A DNA stretch of 64,000 bases from the NCBI RefSeq assembly GCF_004118675.1, contig NZ_SDHZ01000001.1, positions 2,418,001 to 2,482,000 on the forward strand, given 5' to 3'. Origin of the DNA: Filimonas effusa. Its GTDB lineage: Bacteria; Bacteroidota; Bacteroidia; Chitinophagales; Chitinophagaceae. Position 1 is the stretch's first letter. Each line of letters opens with the position of its first letter. Positions 9,771-19,214 of the stretch are shown here, one piece after another. A program made the translations under genes and the position numbers. Under the pieces are notes generated by a model. It was not told the origin of the DNA and made no database searches. It was given only the letters and a program-made list of their open reading frames with translations.

Positions 9771-10958
9771 CTAGGCGACAGCGCTTTTCTGCCTTCCGGG
9801 TTTATACAGGAACTGCAGGTAGATAAGAGAGAGCAAGGTGATGGCTGTACACCAGTAAAAGACAACCGGGATCATTGCAAAGTCTTCAATAAATAAACTA
9901 CCGGCAAGCAAAGCGCCCAGGCCAATGCCGGCTTCGAGCGCTATATACATGGTGGCCATGGCTTTACCGCGTTGGGCAGGATCGCTTAGATCGGCCGTCC
10001 ATGCAGTAGCGGTAGGAGAAAGCATACCGGTAGCTATACCATAGACGCCGGAGGCGAACATGAGTAACCAGGAGGTATTTGCCAGCGCGATCATGAATGT
10101 TGAGATGGCCAGCAAGGAAAGAGAGATCTTAAGAATGGGTACGCGGCCATGACGGTCGGAAACTTTACCTGCAACAAAACGTATCAGCAGCGAGGTTAGC
10201 GTGAAGACCATAAAAAACAAGCCTTTATTGGCCGTTCCCAGGTGCAGGCTCCAATCGGCGATAACAGTAAGAATAGCACCATAGCTTACATAACTAAGAA
10301 AGATGACCACTACAGATGGGATCACTCTTTTATCGAAGATGTCGTTTTTTCCAATTCTCAGATGTGCTAACCTGAAGCGCTGCTTATCGGGCAGCGTATC
10401 TTTCATATTGGCAAGAATGACAATTGAAAGCAATGCAAAGAGGGAAGAACAATAAAACAGGATATTTATGGAATAGTGTGCAGTAATGGCGCTGCCGATA
10501 GCAGGGCCTATGGCCAGGCCTGTGCTGAAGCATACGCCGTGAATGCCCATAGCTTCTCCCCATTTGGTTGCAGGCACCAGATCGGCGACATAAGCTGCGG
10601 TTGCCGTGGGTTTAAATCCTGTAGAGAAACCATGCACCAATCTTAGCAGGAGAAATCCAGCCACAGTAGTCAATACCGGGTACAGGAAGCCACATACAAA
10701 ACAAACGATGGAGCCTACTGCCATAACCGGCACCCTGCCTATGGTATCGGTTAGTTTGCCACTAAAGGGCCTTGAGCCCCCTGCAGTTAGTGTAAACAAA
10801 GCAATGATCAATCCTTTATAAGCTGCACCGCCCATATTCGACAAGTAGGCCGGCAATTCGGGTATCAGCATATTAAAACTCGCCGAGAAGAGAAATGAAC
10901 TCAAACACACGAGACCAAACTGGAGGGTGTAAATAGTATCTTTATTTTTCAATGCCAA
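9771..10958 (-). CDS. MFS transporter (drug/metabolite efflux type)
   Basis: Twelve-helix major facilitator. The loop 2-3 motif appears as GKLTDTIGRVPVMAVG, and a second related motif GKVSDRHGRVPILKI follows the sixth helix. The substrate is unknown. No ATG lies before the first helix, so initiation is probably at a TTG; TTG codons at 10958 and 10952 (giving MALKNKDTIYTLQFG or MKNKDTIY) fit better than the upstream TTG at 11033. The gene follows the acyltransferase on the same strand, with a gap of about 80 bases. Confidence 0.88.
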   Translation of the reverse strand: MALKNKDTIYTLQFGLVCLSSFLFSASFNMLIPELPAYLSNMGGAAYKGLIIALFTLTAGGSRPFSGKLTDTIGRVPVMAVGSIVCFVCGFLYPVLTTVAGFLLLRLVHGFSTGFKPTATAAYVADLVPATKWGEAMGIHGVCFSTGLAIGPAIGSAITAHYSINILFYCSSLFALLSIVILANMKDTLPDKQRFRLAHLRIGKNDIFDKRVIPSVVVIFLSYVSYGAILTVIADWSLHLGTANKGLFFMVFTLTSLLIRFVAGKVSDRHGRVPILKISLSLLAISTFMIALANTSWLLMFASGVYGIATGMLSPTATAWTADLSDPAQRGKAMATMYIALEAGIGLGALLAGSLFIEDFAMIPVVFYWCTAITLLSLIYLQFLYKPGRQKSAVA

Positions 10959-11042
10959 CGGAACAATTTCTGAGGAATGAGGGCCGAAGTTAGAAAAAAT
11001 AACGCTGGCCCTGCCGCTGACCTGCAAAAACAAACTCGTATT

Positions 11043-12152
11043 TTAACCCGCAGACCAGCTATAATTTCTCTTCATCAGCCTAATTCTACAAACAAAAAGA
11101 TAACTAAAGGCGAAATTCAACAGGAAGATAAAGACTGAGAGAAGCAGAGACAAGGAAACATATGGCACAGCGGGCAACTTAAAAACTTGCCGCAGCGTAT
11201 ACACAAACAGCCATCCAAAAATATTATGCACGAGGAAAATACCAAATACGGTTTGCCGGGGATTGAATTTCTCTATCCACTTTACCGGACCAATTTTACA
11301 TAGCCCGACAAATACAACCAACGCGTTCATGAGATTAGAGACACGCAGCGAAGCATAAGGATCGACGCTTTTATGCATGGAAAGCAGATTTCCTTCGAAA
11401 CAAGTTATCACCAGCGTTATAAGGTAAAGCGTAATCCAATGCCACCAGGTAATACGGCTACACCAAGCCATCCAACTGCCAAAGTTCTTATGAACATGAA
11501 TACCCAGCAACATCACTGAAACATAAGCAAGGAATGCGGTGGTATGGCTTGCATTGAACCAGTTGTAATAGAGATTACAATTATAAAAGATAGTAATACA
11601 CAGAGAGAGTACAAATAACCAGCTGTCATACAATAACCGCTTTAGTATTATCAATACAGATACGGACACGAGGAAGACGGGTATAAACCAAAAAGAATAA
11701 TGAAAAACCATCATTTTAAGAATGAGCCCCATTTCTTTTACCAGCTTCATGCTGTCGGAAGGCAACAGTACCGACTGGAATACCGGATCAAAGCATGCGT
11801 ACATAACGGCAAAAAACAGAATAACGGTAACCCATGGCAGGATGGTAGACCTTAACCTTGACTTCATAAACGTGCCTATCGTATATTCCCGGATCTTCCT
11901 GTTCAATAAAAAGCCGCTGATCAGGAAAAAAAGTATTGTACCTGTTTTGCCTAATTCCAATGCAACAGAATGAATGATACTATCTGTTGGGGCGAGCGGA
12001 GACTGGCTATCAAGCGGCAAATAAGAATGCCCCCATATTACAGAGGATATGGCAACAAATCGTATGGTGTCGATAACCTCATAACCGTTATTAAGGGTAG
12101 CGACTGTGTTGGTTTTCTTCAAGATGACCAGGTTTAAAAACGTCTGAATCAT
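11043..12152 (-). CDS. Membrane acyltransferase of the OafA/acyltransferase-3 family
   Basis: Integral membrane protein, about ten hydrophobic segments, 369 residues from the ATG at 12152 (a TTG at 12182 would add ten). The family marker near the N-terminus is present: RFVAISSVIWGHSYLP contains the conserved histidine of acyltransferase-3 proteins, followed by GKTGTILFFLISGFLLNRKI. These enzymes transfer acyl groups to sugars of surface polysaccharides or small molecules. The target is not shown by the context. Confidence 0.88.
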   Translation of the reverse strand: MIQTFLNLVILKKTNTVATLNNGYEVIDTIRFVAISSVIWGHSYLPLDSQSPLAPTDSIIHSVALELGKTGTILFFLISGFLLNRKIREYTIGTFMKSRLRSTILPWVTVILFFAVMYACFDPVFQSVLLPSDSMKLVKEMGLILKMMVFHYSFWFIPVFLVSVSVLIILKRLLYDSWLFVLSLCITIFYNCNLYYNWFNASHTTAFLAYVSVMLLGIHVHKNFGSWMAWCSRITWWHWITLYLITLVITCFEGNLLSMHKSVDPYASLRVSNLMNALVVFVGLCKIGPVKWIEKFNPRQTVFGIFLVHNIFGWLFVYTLRQVFKLPAVPYVSLSLLLSVFIFLLNFAFSYLFVCRIRLMKRNYSWSAG

Positions 12153-12389
12153 GCTGTTAGAGTTGGGCGCCTCGTTCAACAATCTTCCTTTTCAAAGAAG
12201 ACGAAATAAAAATATCAACTAAAATAAGTGAATAATATGATCTCAATCAACATGGCGATTTTTTTAAAGAAAATTAAATTACGTGTAAACATCGATGGCT
12301 AACACTTGAATAATCCATAGTTGCCAGGGAATCCGGTACTTACCGAGTAATAAGTATGTGCGCACATCTTCACCACATCCCTTCACCCC

Positions 12390-12414
12390 AAAAAGGCAAA
12401 GCCTTTGTTTTTTT
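12390..12414 (+). terminator. Terminator-like hairpin in the leader of the next gene
   Basis: AAAGGC at 12392-12397 pairs with GCCTTT at 12401-12406 around an AAA loop, followed by G and seven T (12408-12414). It ends only 12 bases before the ATG at 12426 and follows a divergent gene, so it would act in the 5' leader rather than at a gene end. Confidence 0.5.
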
Positions 12415-12425
12415 CATTTAATATT

Positions 12426-12983
12426 ATGACTTTCAAAATAAACGCTATGACTATACCAAAATTCATCCTCGCCGGAGATTTCATCAATTCACCTGACCAG
12501 ATTTATGTAGTACACACCGCCTATCCCCAATTTGTTGCAGCGAATTCCAAAAACGGCATGAAGCCGGAGATTGTTGCAGATTTTGTTAAAGATGCCAGTG
12601 CAAAAGCAAAAGAGGAAGCGCTTTTGGATGCACAGGTATATTTATTCGATAAAAATCTTTTAGGGCCGGCATATGCTCCGATCGAGCACCTGCCTTCCAT
12701 TATTTTATCTCATACCCAGGAAGCAGATATTCCTTTTTTTGTTATTGTTACGGAGGCTCCTTATGGCATCTTTGGAATAGAAGCTGTAGAATCTCCATTT
12801 CCACGACCGGATCATTTTATTGTATCATTAGCTTATGAAGACTATTTCGGCGCCACAAAGGAATCGCAAAAAAATGCTTGTCTCAACAAAGCTATTAATT
12901 ATTATTCGATGTGCGAACGCAGTTATTTCGCCACAGAAGAAATCACCGAACTGCTGAAAAGCTTAGGCCATAATAAGGCATAG
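12426..12983 (+). CDS. Hypothetical soluble protein, unknown family
   Basis: 185 residues from the ATG at 12426; the ATG at 12447 (MTIPKFILAGDF) is an alternative. No signal peptide or membrane segment. It looks like a compact alpha/beta protein with a helical C-terminus (NKAINYYSMCERSYFATEEITELLKSL, cited as residues about 155-180). I do not recognise it. It is monocistronic, with a strong terminator 17 bases after its stop and a terminator-like hairpin before its start, so its expression may be attenuated. Confidence 0.75.
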   Translation: MTFKINAMTIPKFILAGDFINSPDQIYVVHTAYPQFVAANSKNGMKPEIVADFVKDASAKAKEEALLDAQVYLFDKNLLGPAYAPIEHLPSIILSHTQEADIPFFVIVTEAPYGIFGIEAVESPFPRPDHFIVSLAYEDYFGATKESQKNACLNKAINYYSMCERSYFATEEITELLKSLGHNKA

Positions 12984-12999
12984 CGAAGCCAGTTATAGT

Positions 13000-13041
13000 A
13001 AGGCCGGCCAACATATGAAGCATATGATGGCCGGCCTTTTT
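13000..13041 (+). terminator. Intrinsic terminator
   Basis: Long stem: AAGGCCGGCCA pairs with TGGCCGGCCTT, and inside it CATATG pairs with CATATG around AAG. A short T-run follows. It closes the preceding gene. Confidence 0.85.
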
Positions 13042-13171
13042 ATGGCACAAACCAACAGTTTGCAGGTGCCTGCAACTGAGGAATTGAATTCCCTACACAG
13101 GATTGAAGAAAGGGTAAAGTAAATTGGCCTGCGATTTGAGTAAAGAGAACTGTCTTAACAAAACAAAAACT

Positions 13172-13768
13172 ATGAAAACATTACAAACTATTGCATTTGT
13201 AGCCGCAATGGGCTTATTAGGCGCCTGCGGCAATGGCTCGAACAACCAGGATAGTGTTGATAGCGCCAAAGAGGCTAACGACTCTATTATCGACAGCCAG
13301 GATTCTTTATCTACTATTTCCACAGCCACACCAGCTGATAAAGCATCAACCGACTTTGCAGTGGAAGCGGCTAACGGCGGTATGATGGAAGTGGAATTGG
13401 GCAAACTGGCTCAAACGAATGCTTCCAGTCAGCGTGTAAAGGATTTTGGTTCCATGCTCGTTAAAGATCATAGCGAAGCTGGCGACAAGCTGAAAGCCCT
13501 GGCCAAACGTAAGGATATTGTATTACCAGACAGCCTGGGCAATGACGCACAAAAGCATGTTAAAGACTTAAGCAAGAAAAAAGGTAAAGATTTTGACAAG
13601 GCCTATATGGACATGATGGTAAGTGACCATAAGAAAGATATCAGTTTGTTTGAAAAGGCATCTAAAGATGCAAAAGACCCTGAACTGAAGGCTTTTGCTG
13701 CCGGTACGCTGCCTGTGCTAACGAAACACCTGGACTCTGCAAGAGCTATTAGCGGCAAAAAAGACTAG
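13172..13768 (+). CDS. DUF4142 lipoprotein, ferritin-like helical bundle
   Basis: 198 residues. Start set at 13172 because MKTLQTIAFVAAMGLLGACG is a lipoprotein signal with the cysteine at about residue 19. A low-complexity acidic/serine linker (residues about 25-60) leads into a DUF4142 domain: AVEAANGGMMEVELGKLAQ, then VKDFGSMLVKDHSEAGDKLK, then FDKAYMDMMVSDHKKDISLF. The domain is a ferritin-like four-helix bundle with repeated His/Asp/Glu positions, of unknown function, often annotated as envelope or stress related. Monocistronic with its own terminator. Confidence 0.92.
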   Translation: MKTLQTIAFVAAMGLLGACGNGSNNQDSVDSAKEANDSIIDSQDSLSTISTATPADKASTDFAVEAANGGMMEVELGKLAQTNASSQRVKDFGSMLVKDHSEAGDKLKALAKRKDIVLPDSLGNDAQKHVKDLSKKKGKDFDKAYMDMMVSDHKKDISLFEKASKDAKDPELKAFAAGTLPVLTKHLDSARAISGKKD

Positions 13769-13793
13769 GCGAGCCACTTTTACCTTCCGGCTC

Positions 13794-13836
13794 AAAAGCG
13801 GTCGTATCGGAATAGTAGTGATACGACCGCTTTTTA
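13794..13836 (+). terminator. Intrinsic terminator
   Basis: AAAAGCGGTCGTATC pairs with GATACGACCGCTTTTT; the T-run is built into the right arm. It lies 26 bases after the DUF4142 stop. Confidence 0.88.
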
Positions 13837-13897
13837 TCGATGATTGAACCCGCTACACAGTTGGGATGGGAATGATTTTTAGGATGATCAGAAAAAA

Positions 13898-14053
13898 ATG
13901 TTAACCATGAAACAAAAACAAACAGTTCCGGTAAGCGCTGTAATGCAAACAGATTACAGCTGGATATTCAGAAGAAGGGCTATCAGGGCCCGCATTTTAG
14001 CCGCAGTAACTATTTTATCGCTCAGCTCATTTATCTTTTTCCTGTTGCGATAA
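13898..14053 (+). CDS. Possible small membrane protein (51 residues)
   Basis: A short reading frame in a 430-base gap between the DUF4142 terminator and the treZ end. ATG at 13898, or 13907 for 48 residues. The N-terminal half is basic (RRRAIRAR) and the last 18 residues form a hydrophobic helix (ILAAVTILSLSSFIFFLL) ending in arginine, as in a single-pass small protein. A purine-rich stretch precedes the ATG. No homologue is recognised; coding status rests only on composition. Confidence 0.4.
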   Translation: MLTMKQKQTVPVSAVMQTDYSWIFRRRAIRARILAAVTILSLSSFIFFLLR

Positions 14054-14078
14054 ACTTATCGGCCTCAATTAAGATCTG

Positions 14079-14109
14079 GCTCTGCCGTTTTACTTTATTG
14101 CGGCAGAGC
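14079..14109. other. Hairpin between convergent genes
   Basis: GCTCTGCCG (14079-14087) pairs with CGGCAGAGC (14101-14109) around a 13-base A/T-rich loop. No T-run on either side, so only a weak terminator candidate for the small frame or for treZ. Nothing else is visible in 14110-14195. Confidence 0.35.
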
Positions 14110-14195
14110 ATAGAATATTATTTGGAATGCCTTTATACAAGCAGCCTATAATGCGAAAACACCGATAAAGGCAGCCGGCAAACCGGAAGCCATTA

Positions 14196-15965
14196 TCAGA
14201 CAACCTGATACACCCAAACGCTGTACGCAGGAAATGATAATGGCAATGAAGGAGACAGATCGGTTTCCGGCAAATTAGTTAATAACAATTTCCATTCTCC
14301 TGTGGGCAAGGTATAAGTCAAAGGCTGATCTGAAAAATTGAATAGGCACAGTAAATGTTGTTCTCCCCTATCGTTCTGGCGGTGTAATACCAGACCTTGT
14401 TCACCCAATTGCGTTACATAGATATTGTTCTTATCGAGATTGGTTAGTACTGCATGTTCCCGGCGCAGGGCAATGAGTTGCCTGTACCAGTTGAGCAGGT
14501 TGCGGTTGCTGCCGGTATTACGTTTATGCCATTGCAGTTTGCATTCGAGGAAGACATGGGGATCGAGCGCATCTTTGGGTTCCATATCCCAATGAAACGC
14601 TTCAAACTCTTTTTTACGACCCTCGCGCAGGGCTTTTCTCAATGATTCATCGGAATAGTCGGCAAAGAAATAAAAGGGAGCGTCTTCGCCATACTCTTCG
14701 CCCATGAACAACAGGGGAACATAAGGAGAAAGTATTACAGCTGCAGCAGCCAGCTGCAATTGCGGAAACGAAAGAAGTACAGACCAGCGTTCGCCTCCCG
14801 GCCGGTTGCCAACGATATCATGGTTTTGGCTAAAGACGAGGAACTGTTCGCCGGAGATACCTGCAGAAGAAGCGCCATGCCTGCGCCTGCGGAATTTTAC
14901 ATATTCACCGCTGTGAACGAACCCTTCCTTATATGCTTTCGCCAGCTGTTGCATACGTCCGAAGTCGACGTAATATTTTATTCCTTTTTTATCGAGCAAT
15001 ACGTAAAGTGCATGATGAAAATCATCGAGCCACTGCGCATTAAATCCCCAGCCTCCTGCTGACGGATGCTTTACTACATGGGGGCTGTTAAAATCGCTTT
15101 CGGCCACGAGATACAACTGCTTACCCAGTTGCTGCTGCCATTGCTGCACCTGCTGGTGACAACAGACCCAGAAATGTGGGGTTTCCCTATCGTATACTTC
15201 ATGAACGGCATCGGCCCTGATACCATCGATATGATAGTTTGCGAACCAGTGATAAAGGTTATCTGCAAAATAGTGGCATACTTCATCGCTGCAGGGACCA
15301 TCGAAATTGATGGCATCGCCCCAGGGTGTACGGTATTTGCCGGTAAAGTAAGGAGCGAACTTACCGAGGTAGTTGCCTTCGGGGCCAAGATGATTATATA
15401 CCACATCGAGAAATACGGCGATGCCTTTCTGGTGGCAGGCATCGACCAGTTTTTTTAATCCCTCCGGGCCGCCATAAGAATTTTGTACCGCATAAATGTA
15501 CACGCCATCGTAGCCCCAGTCGCGGCTACCGGGGAATTGGTTTACGGGCATCAACTCCAGCGCATTGATGCCGAGCTCTACAAAATCATCGAGCCTTGGA
15601 ATAATAGCTTCGAAGGTTCCTTCGGGCGTAAAAGCGCCTACGTGCAGTTCATAAAATATAAGGTCTTTGAACGGCAGGCCATGCCAGCCGGCATCGTTCC
15701 ATCGATAGCTTTGATGGTCTACCAGTTGCGACGGTCCGTGTACCCCTTCGGGCTGGAAATGCGAGCGGGGGTCGGGCGTATCGGATCCGCCTTCGGGGAT
15801 GTAGTAATAGCGGAGGCCCTGTTCTGCATGGGGAACGCTGGCATGGAAGTAGCCACGTTCGTCTTTCTGCATATCGATCTTTTGCTGTATAGGGTGTACG
15901 ATGTTAAGGATCATAGATTCTTTCTCAGGCGCCCATACAGAGAAAGAAGACAGTTGTTTTTTCAT
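14196..15965 (-). CDS. treZ: Malto-oligosyltrehalose trehalohydrolase (GH13)
   Basis: Releases trehalose from maltooligosyl-trehalose, the second step of the TreY/TreZ route from glycogen or maltodextrin. From the ATG at 15965 the protein has 589 residues. It has the short N-terminal beta domain (SSFSVWAPEKESM) and the GH13 barrel with ELHVGAFTPEGTF, the catalytic aspartate in HIDGIRADAVHEV, the acid glutamate in LYLVAESDFN, and the transition-state aspartate in FSQNHDIVGNR. It is 18 bases after the GH13 alpha-glucosidase gene and probably translated from the same transcript. The usual partner treY is not in the window. Confidence 0.92.
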   Translation of the reverse strand: MKKQLSSFSVWAPEKESMILNIVHPIQQKIDMQKDERGYFHASVPHAEQGLRYYYIPEGGSDTPDPRSHFQPEGVHGPSQLVDHQSYRWNDAGWHGLPFKDLIFYELHVGAFTPEGTFEAIIPRLDDFVELGINALELMPVNQFPGSRDWGYDGVYIYAVQNSYGGPEGLKKLVDACHQKGIAVFLDVVYNHLGPEGNYLGKFAPYFTGKYRTPWGDAINFDGPCSDEVCHYFADNLYHWFANYHIDGIRADAVHEVYDRETPHFWVCCHQQVQQWQQQLGKQLYLVAESDFNSPHVVKHPSAGGWGFNAQWLDDFHHALYVLLDKKGIKYYVDFGRMQQLAKAYKEGFVHSGEYVKFRRRRHGASSAGISGEQFLVFSQNHDIVGNRPGGERWSVLLSFPQLQLAAAAVILSPYVPLLFMGEEYGEDAPFYFFADYSDESLRKALREGRKKEFEAFHWDMEPKDALDPHVFLECKLQWHKRNTGSNRNLLNWYRQLIALRREHAVLTNLDKNNIYVTQLGEQGLVLHRQNDRGEQHLLCLFNFSDQPLTYTLPTGEWKLLLTNLPETDLSPSLPLSFPAYSVWVYQVV

Positions 15966-15983
15966 AGGTAGCACAATTGAAGA

Positions 15984-17603
15984 TTATGGTTCCAGTTCAA
16001 TAATTATGCCTTCGTCGCCCGCGAGGTTAACAGCATCGGCGACCTGCGTTCCTTCCAGCTCAGGCGAGGTTGCCAATATGATGCGGCCTTTACAAGGCTG
16101 CTGCCATGCTTTAAAATAACAGGGACGATGACTAAGATTAAGAATGATCATAAAAGAAGGAGCGTCTTCAGCTTTACGGATATAGGCCAGTGCCTGGGTA
16201 TCGGCGTGTACGGGTATGTAATTACCGCCGTACAATGCTGGAGATTGCTGCCTTAGCTTAATCAGGCGCTTATACAAATGGAGCATAGAATAAGGGTCCT
16301 GTTCCTGGCGTTGTACGTTAATGCGGGAATAATCGGCGGCCAGCCTAAGCCAGGGACGTGCTGTTGTAAAGCCCGCATTAACACTGTTATCCCATTGCAT
16401 GGGTGTACGTGCCGGGTCGCGGCTAAGATTTTTGTCGGGCATATTCAGTCCCTGCGGGTCCTGCACTTCTTCGAACGGGATAGGCACATCGCGCATACCA
16501 ATTTCGTCGCCGTAATAAATTGTAGGTGTACCACGCAGCGTTAGCAGCATCATAGCGGCTACGCGTGCCTGCTGGAGGCCTACACGGCTGGTAACGCGCG
16601 GCTGGTCGTGATTACCCAGCACCCAGTTAGGCCATGCCCGTGCAGGCAGGGCGCCCTCATATTCATCGATGGAAGCGGCTATCTGGCGGGCATCCCAGGG
16701 TAATGATAAGAGCATAAAGTTAAACGGCAGGTGTGCACCATTGTTGCCGGCGCCGTAATACATCACCAGTTTGTTGATGGGCAGGTAAATTTCACCTATC
16801 ATCATACGTTCGTGGTAAGTATCGAGCAGCTGCCGCATTTTTTGAACGAGCTCATGCACTTCGGGCTGATCGGTTGAATATACGGGCAGTACCTGATCGC
16901 AAGTGGGCATATGCGGCAGATAGCCGGGGTTGACGGGGTTATCGCGCAGTTGCTGGTCCTTGATCATATGCCACATGACATCTACCCGGAAGCCATCTAC
17001 TCCCCTGTCGAGCCAGAAGCGCATGACATTAAGCATAGCTTCCTGCACTTCGGGATTACGCCAGTTAAGATCGGGCTGTTCTTTGAGAAAGGCATGATAG
17101 TAATACTGCTGAGTAGTTTCATCCCATTCCCACGCACTACCGCCGAAGGCGCTTAACCAGTTATTGGGAACGGATCCGTCGGGACGGGCATCGTACCAGA
17201 GGTACCAGTTTCTTTTAGGATTATCGCGGGAAGAACGGGATTCGATGAACCAGGGATGCTGATCGGAAGTATGATTGGGAACCAGGTCGAGGATCAGCTT
17301 CATGCCGGCATCATGTACTTCAGCTATCAGCCGGTCGAAGTCGTTCATGTTGCCGAAAAGCGGGTGGATACCTGTATAGTCAGAGATATCATAGCCGAAG
17401 TCAGCCATGGGTGAAGCGTAAATGGGCGACAACCATATAGCGTTGATGCCGAGGGACCTGAGGTAGCCAACACGCCGACGAATACCTTCAAGATCGCCGA
17501 TACCATCGGCATTGCTGTCTTGAAAAGAACGGGGATATACCTGGTAGATGATATCTTTCTGCCACCACAGGAGCGGGGATTGTTGTGCATTCATGGTTTT
17601 CAT
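15984..17603 (-). CDS. GH13 alpha-glucosidase / oligo-glucosidase
   Basis: Intracellular retaining alpha-glucosidase acting on maltooligosaccharides or isomaltose-type ends. 539 residues without a signal peptide (second ATG at 17594). GH13 marks: QVYPRSFQDSNADGIGDL, the nucleophile aspartate in DGFRVDVMWHM, the acid in MIGEIYLP, and VLGNHDQPRVTSR. The short spacing to treZ suggests that both handle the same alpha-glucan pool. Subfamily (GH13_30-like or GH13_17-like) is a guess from the NHDQPRVTSR stretch. Confidence 0.9.
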   Translation of the reverse strand: MKTMNAQQSPLLWWQKDIIYQVYPRSFQDSNADGIGDLEGIRRRVGYLRSLGINAIWLSPIYASPMADFGYDISDYTGIHPLFGNMNDFDRLIAEVHDAGMKLILDLVPNHTSDQHPWFIESRSSRDNPKRNWYLWYDARPDGSVPNNWLSAFGGSAWEWDETTQQYYYHAFLKEQPDLNWRNPEVQEAMLNVMRFWLDRGVDGFRVDVMWHMIKDQQLRDNPVNPGYLPHMPTCDQVLPVYSTDQPEVHELVQKMRQLLDTYHERMMIGEIYLPINKLVMYYGAGNNGAHLPFNFMLLSLPWDARQIAASIDEYEGALPARAWPNWVLGNHDQPRVTSRVGLQQARVAAMMLLTLRGTPTIYYGDEIGMRDVPIPFEEVQDPQGLNMPDKNLSRDPARTPMQWDNSVNAGFTTARPWLRLAADYSRINVQRQEQDPYSMLHLYKRLIKLRQQSPALYGGNYIPVHADTQALAYIRKAEDAPSFMIILNLSHRPCYFKAWQQPCKGRIILATSPELEGTQVADAVNLAGDEGIIIELEP

Positions 17604-17857
17604 TTCCCTCGTTATTACACCAACCCTATACCAATTTGTAAAGCGCTTATTTGAAGCGTATTATAACTAAAGTGTTGATGCCTGCCGAAAATTATCTACA
17701 GCGTTGAGGCGGTGACAGAGGCAGCAGGTTCACATACACATAATGAGCGCGCCGCCGTGCAGCCAGGGTATTTGAAAGCCAGCGACAAGATGGACCGGCG
17801 GGTTAAGCTTACCGGGAAGTAAGGGACCGGTTTTTGCAACAACTCTAAAAAAACCTT

Positions 17858-18295
17858 ATGAAATTACTTCCTTCTGTTATCAGCGGATTAGCCGGATCGG
17901 TGGCTTTGACCTTATTACACCAGTGTTTTATAAAAAAAACAAAAGATGCCCCCAGGATGGATGAGCTGGGAATGGATGCACTTAGCCAGACAATTGACGC
18001 CTGGGACATACCAGCACCTGAAGAAGAAACACTTTATAAAACAACACTGGCCGGAGATATTGCAGGCAACGCCGCCTATTATGCGCTGGCAGGACTGCAA
18101 CCCAAACATAGCTGTTTAGCGGGTTCGCTACTTGGTGTAGCTGCAGGCAGCAGCGCTATAATGCTTCCGGGAAAGCTGGGATTGAACCCTGACTACAGCA
18201 ATGCAACGCCCAAAACAAAGGCACTAACATTGTTATTGTACATTACAGGCGGACTTGTTGCCGGCAGTGTGTACAAGTTGATAGATCGCAAATAG
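17858..18295 (+). CDS. Hypothetical membrane protein
   Basis: 145 residues from an ATG at 17858. Hydrophobic stretches: residues 1-20 (LLPSVISGLAGSVALTLLH), about 68-80, about 87-105 (LAGSLLGVAAGSSAIM) and about 125-140 (ALTLLLYITGGLVAGSVY), so three or four membrane helices. Family not recognised. Monocistronic; upstream is the 250-base divergent region with the GH13 gene, where I see no clear promoter match. Confidence 0.75.
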   Translation: MKLLPSVISGLAGSVALTLLHQCFIKKTKDAPRMDELGMDALSQTIDAWDIPAPEEETLYKTTLAGDIAGNAAYYALAGLQPKHSCLAGSLLGVAAGSSAIMLPGKLGLNPDYSNATPKTKALTLLLYITGGLVAGSVYKLIDRK

Positions 18296-18528
18296 AAAAG
18301 GTTATTACTTCCTTAATATGACAGCGCCAGCTGCACAAACATGGGTTTATTTTCTCCGCCGCCTTATAGAATGCATCGCGGATACGGTTTCGTATGCCAA
18401 CTGCATAAAAGCTACACCTACCTTAACGCCGCTTCTTTGAAATTTATGCGACACCTTTTTTCTACATTTGAAGGAGCATTGCAATACTTCAGATCCTATT
18501 ACTATCTCAAACACTTGATTAAAAACAG

Positions 18529-19050
18529 ATGAACCAAGTATCCCGCACGCTGTTATCATTGCATTACAGAAGCGCGCTTACAACAGACAGGCAGGCTTTA
18601 AAAGCACTTGCCTGGCTTTCGTACAGCGAGTATACGCAGTATATGACGCCGGAGGATGCAGTAAAGCTAAAAACCAATATGCACAGTGATGCCGTTTGGG
18701 ATAGTATTCTTTCTGTTGCACAAGGTTTTGTTTGCACATGCGAGGACAAGATCGTTGGGATGTCGTTTCTTGTTCCCAGCGGGAATGCCTGGGATATTTT
18801 TCAGGCGGAATGGAGTTATATAAGAATGGTTGGTGTAGACCCTGATCTCAAGGGATACGGTATTGCCAGCAGGCTAATGCAGCAATGCATTGCTCATGCG
18901 AGATCTACGAACGAAACTATTGTTGCGCTTCACACTTCTGAAAAAATGAATGCAGCAAGGCATATTTACGAGAAACAGGGATTCAAAGTATTAAAGGAAA
19001 TAGCGCCAAGATTGGGCATAAGATACTGGCTATATACGATGCAACTGTAA
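18529..19050 (+). CDS. GNAT-family N-acetyltransferase
   Basis: 173 residues. The acetyl-CoA binding motif A is visible as VGVDPDLKGYGIASRLMQQ (about 103-121), followed by the typical end VALHTSEKMNAARHIYEKQGF (about 138-158). The substrate is unknown. No operon partners. Confidence 0.88.
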   Translation: MNQVSRTLLSLHYRSALTTDRQALKALAWLSYSEYTQYMTPEDAVKLKTNMHSDAVWDSILSVAQGFVCTCEDKIVGMSFLVPSGNAWDIFQAEWSYIRMVGVDPDLKGYGIASRLMQQCIAHARSTNETIVALHTSEKMNAARHIYEKQGFKVLKEIAPRLGIRYWLYTMQL

Positions 19051-19214
19051 TCATCGCCCCAGGTTGGGGAGCGTTTTATGGAATGAAAATGAAGGCTTTA
19101 GGGCAAAGTGTTGAAAATCAAATAAAAGGAGATATACCCAAAATCGAGGGCATAATTTTTTATGTCTTATCTTGGGGGTTCCGTGAATCAACGGACCAGC
19201 TTCATACAGATAAA

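Noticed and set aside
12238-12249. TGA-N6-TCA upstream of the acyltransferase as part of the regulon
   Set aside because: Arms outside the core are weak and no TAnnTTTG lies at 33 or 55 bases; one chance copy is expected in this amount of DNA.
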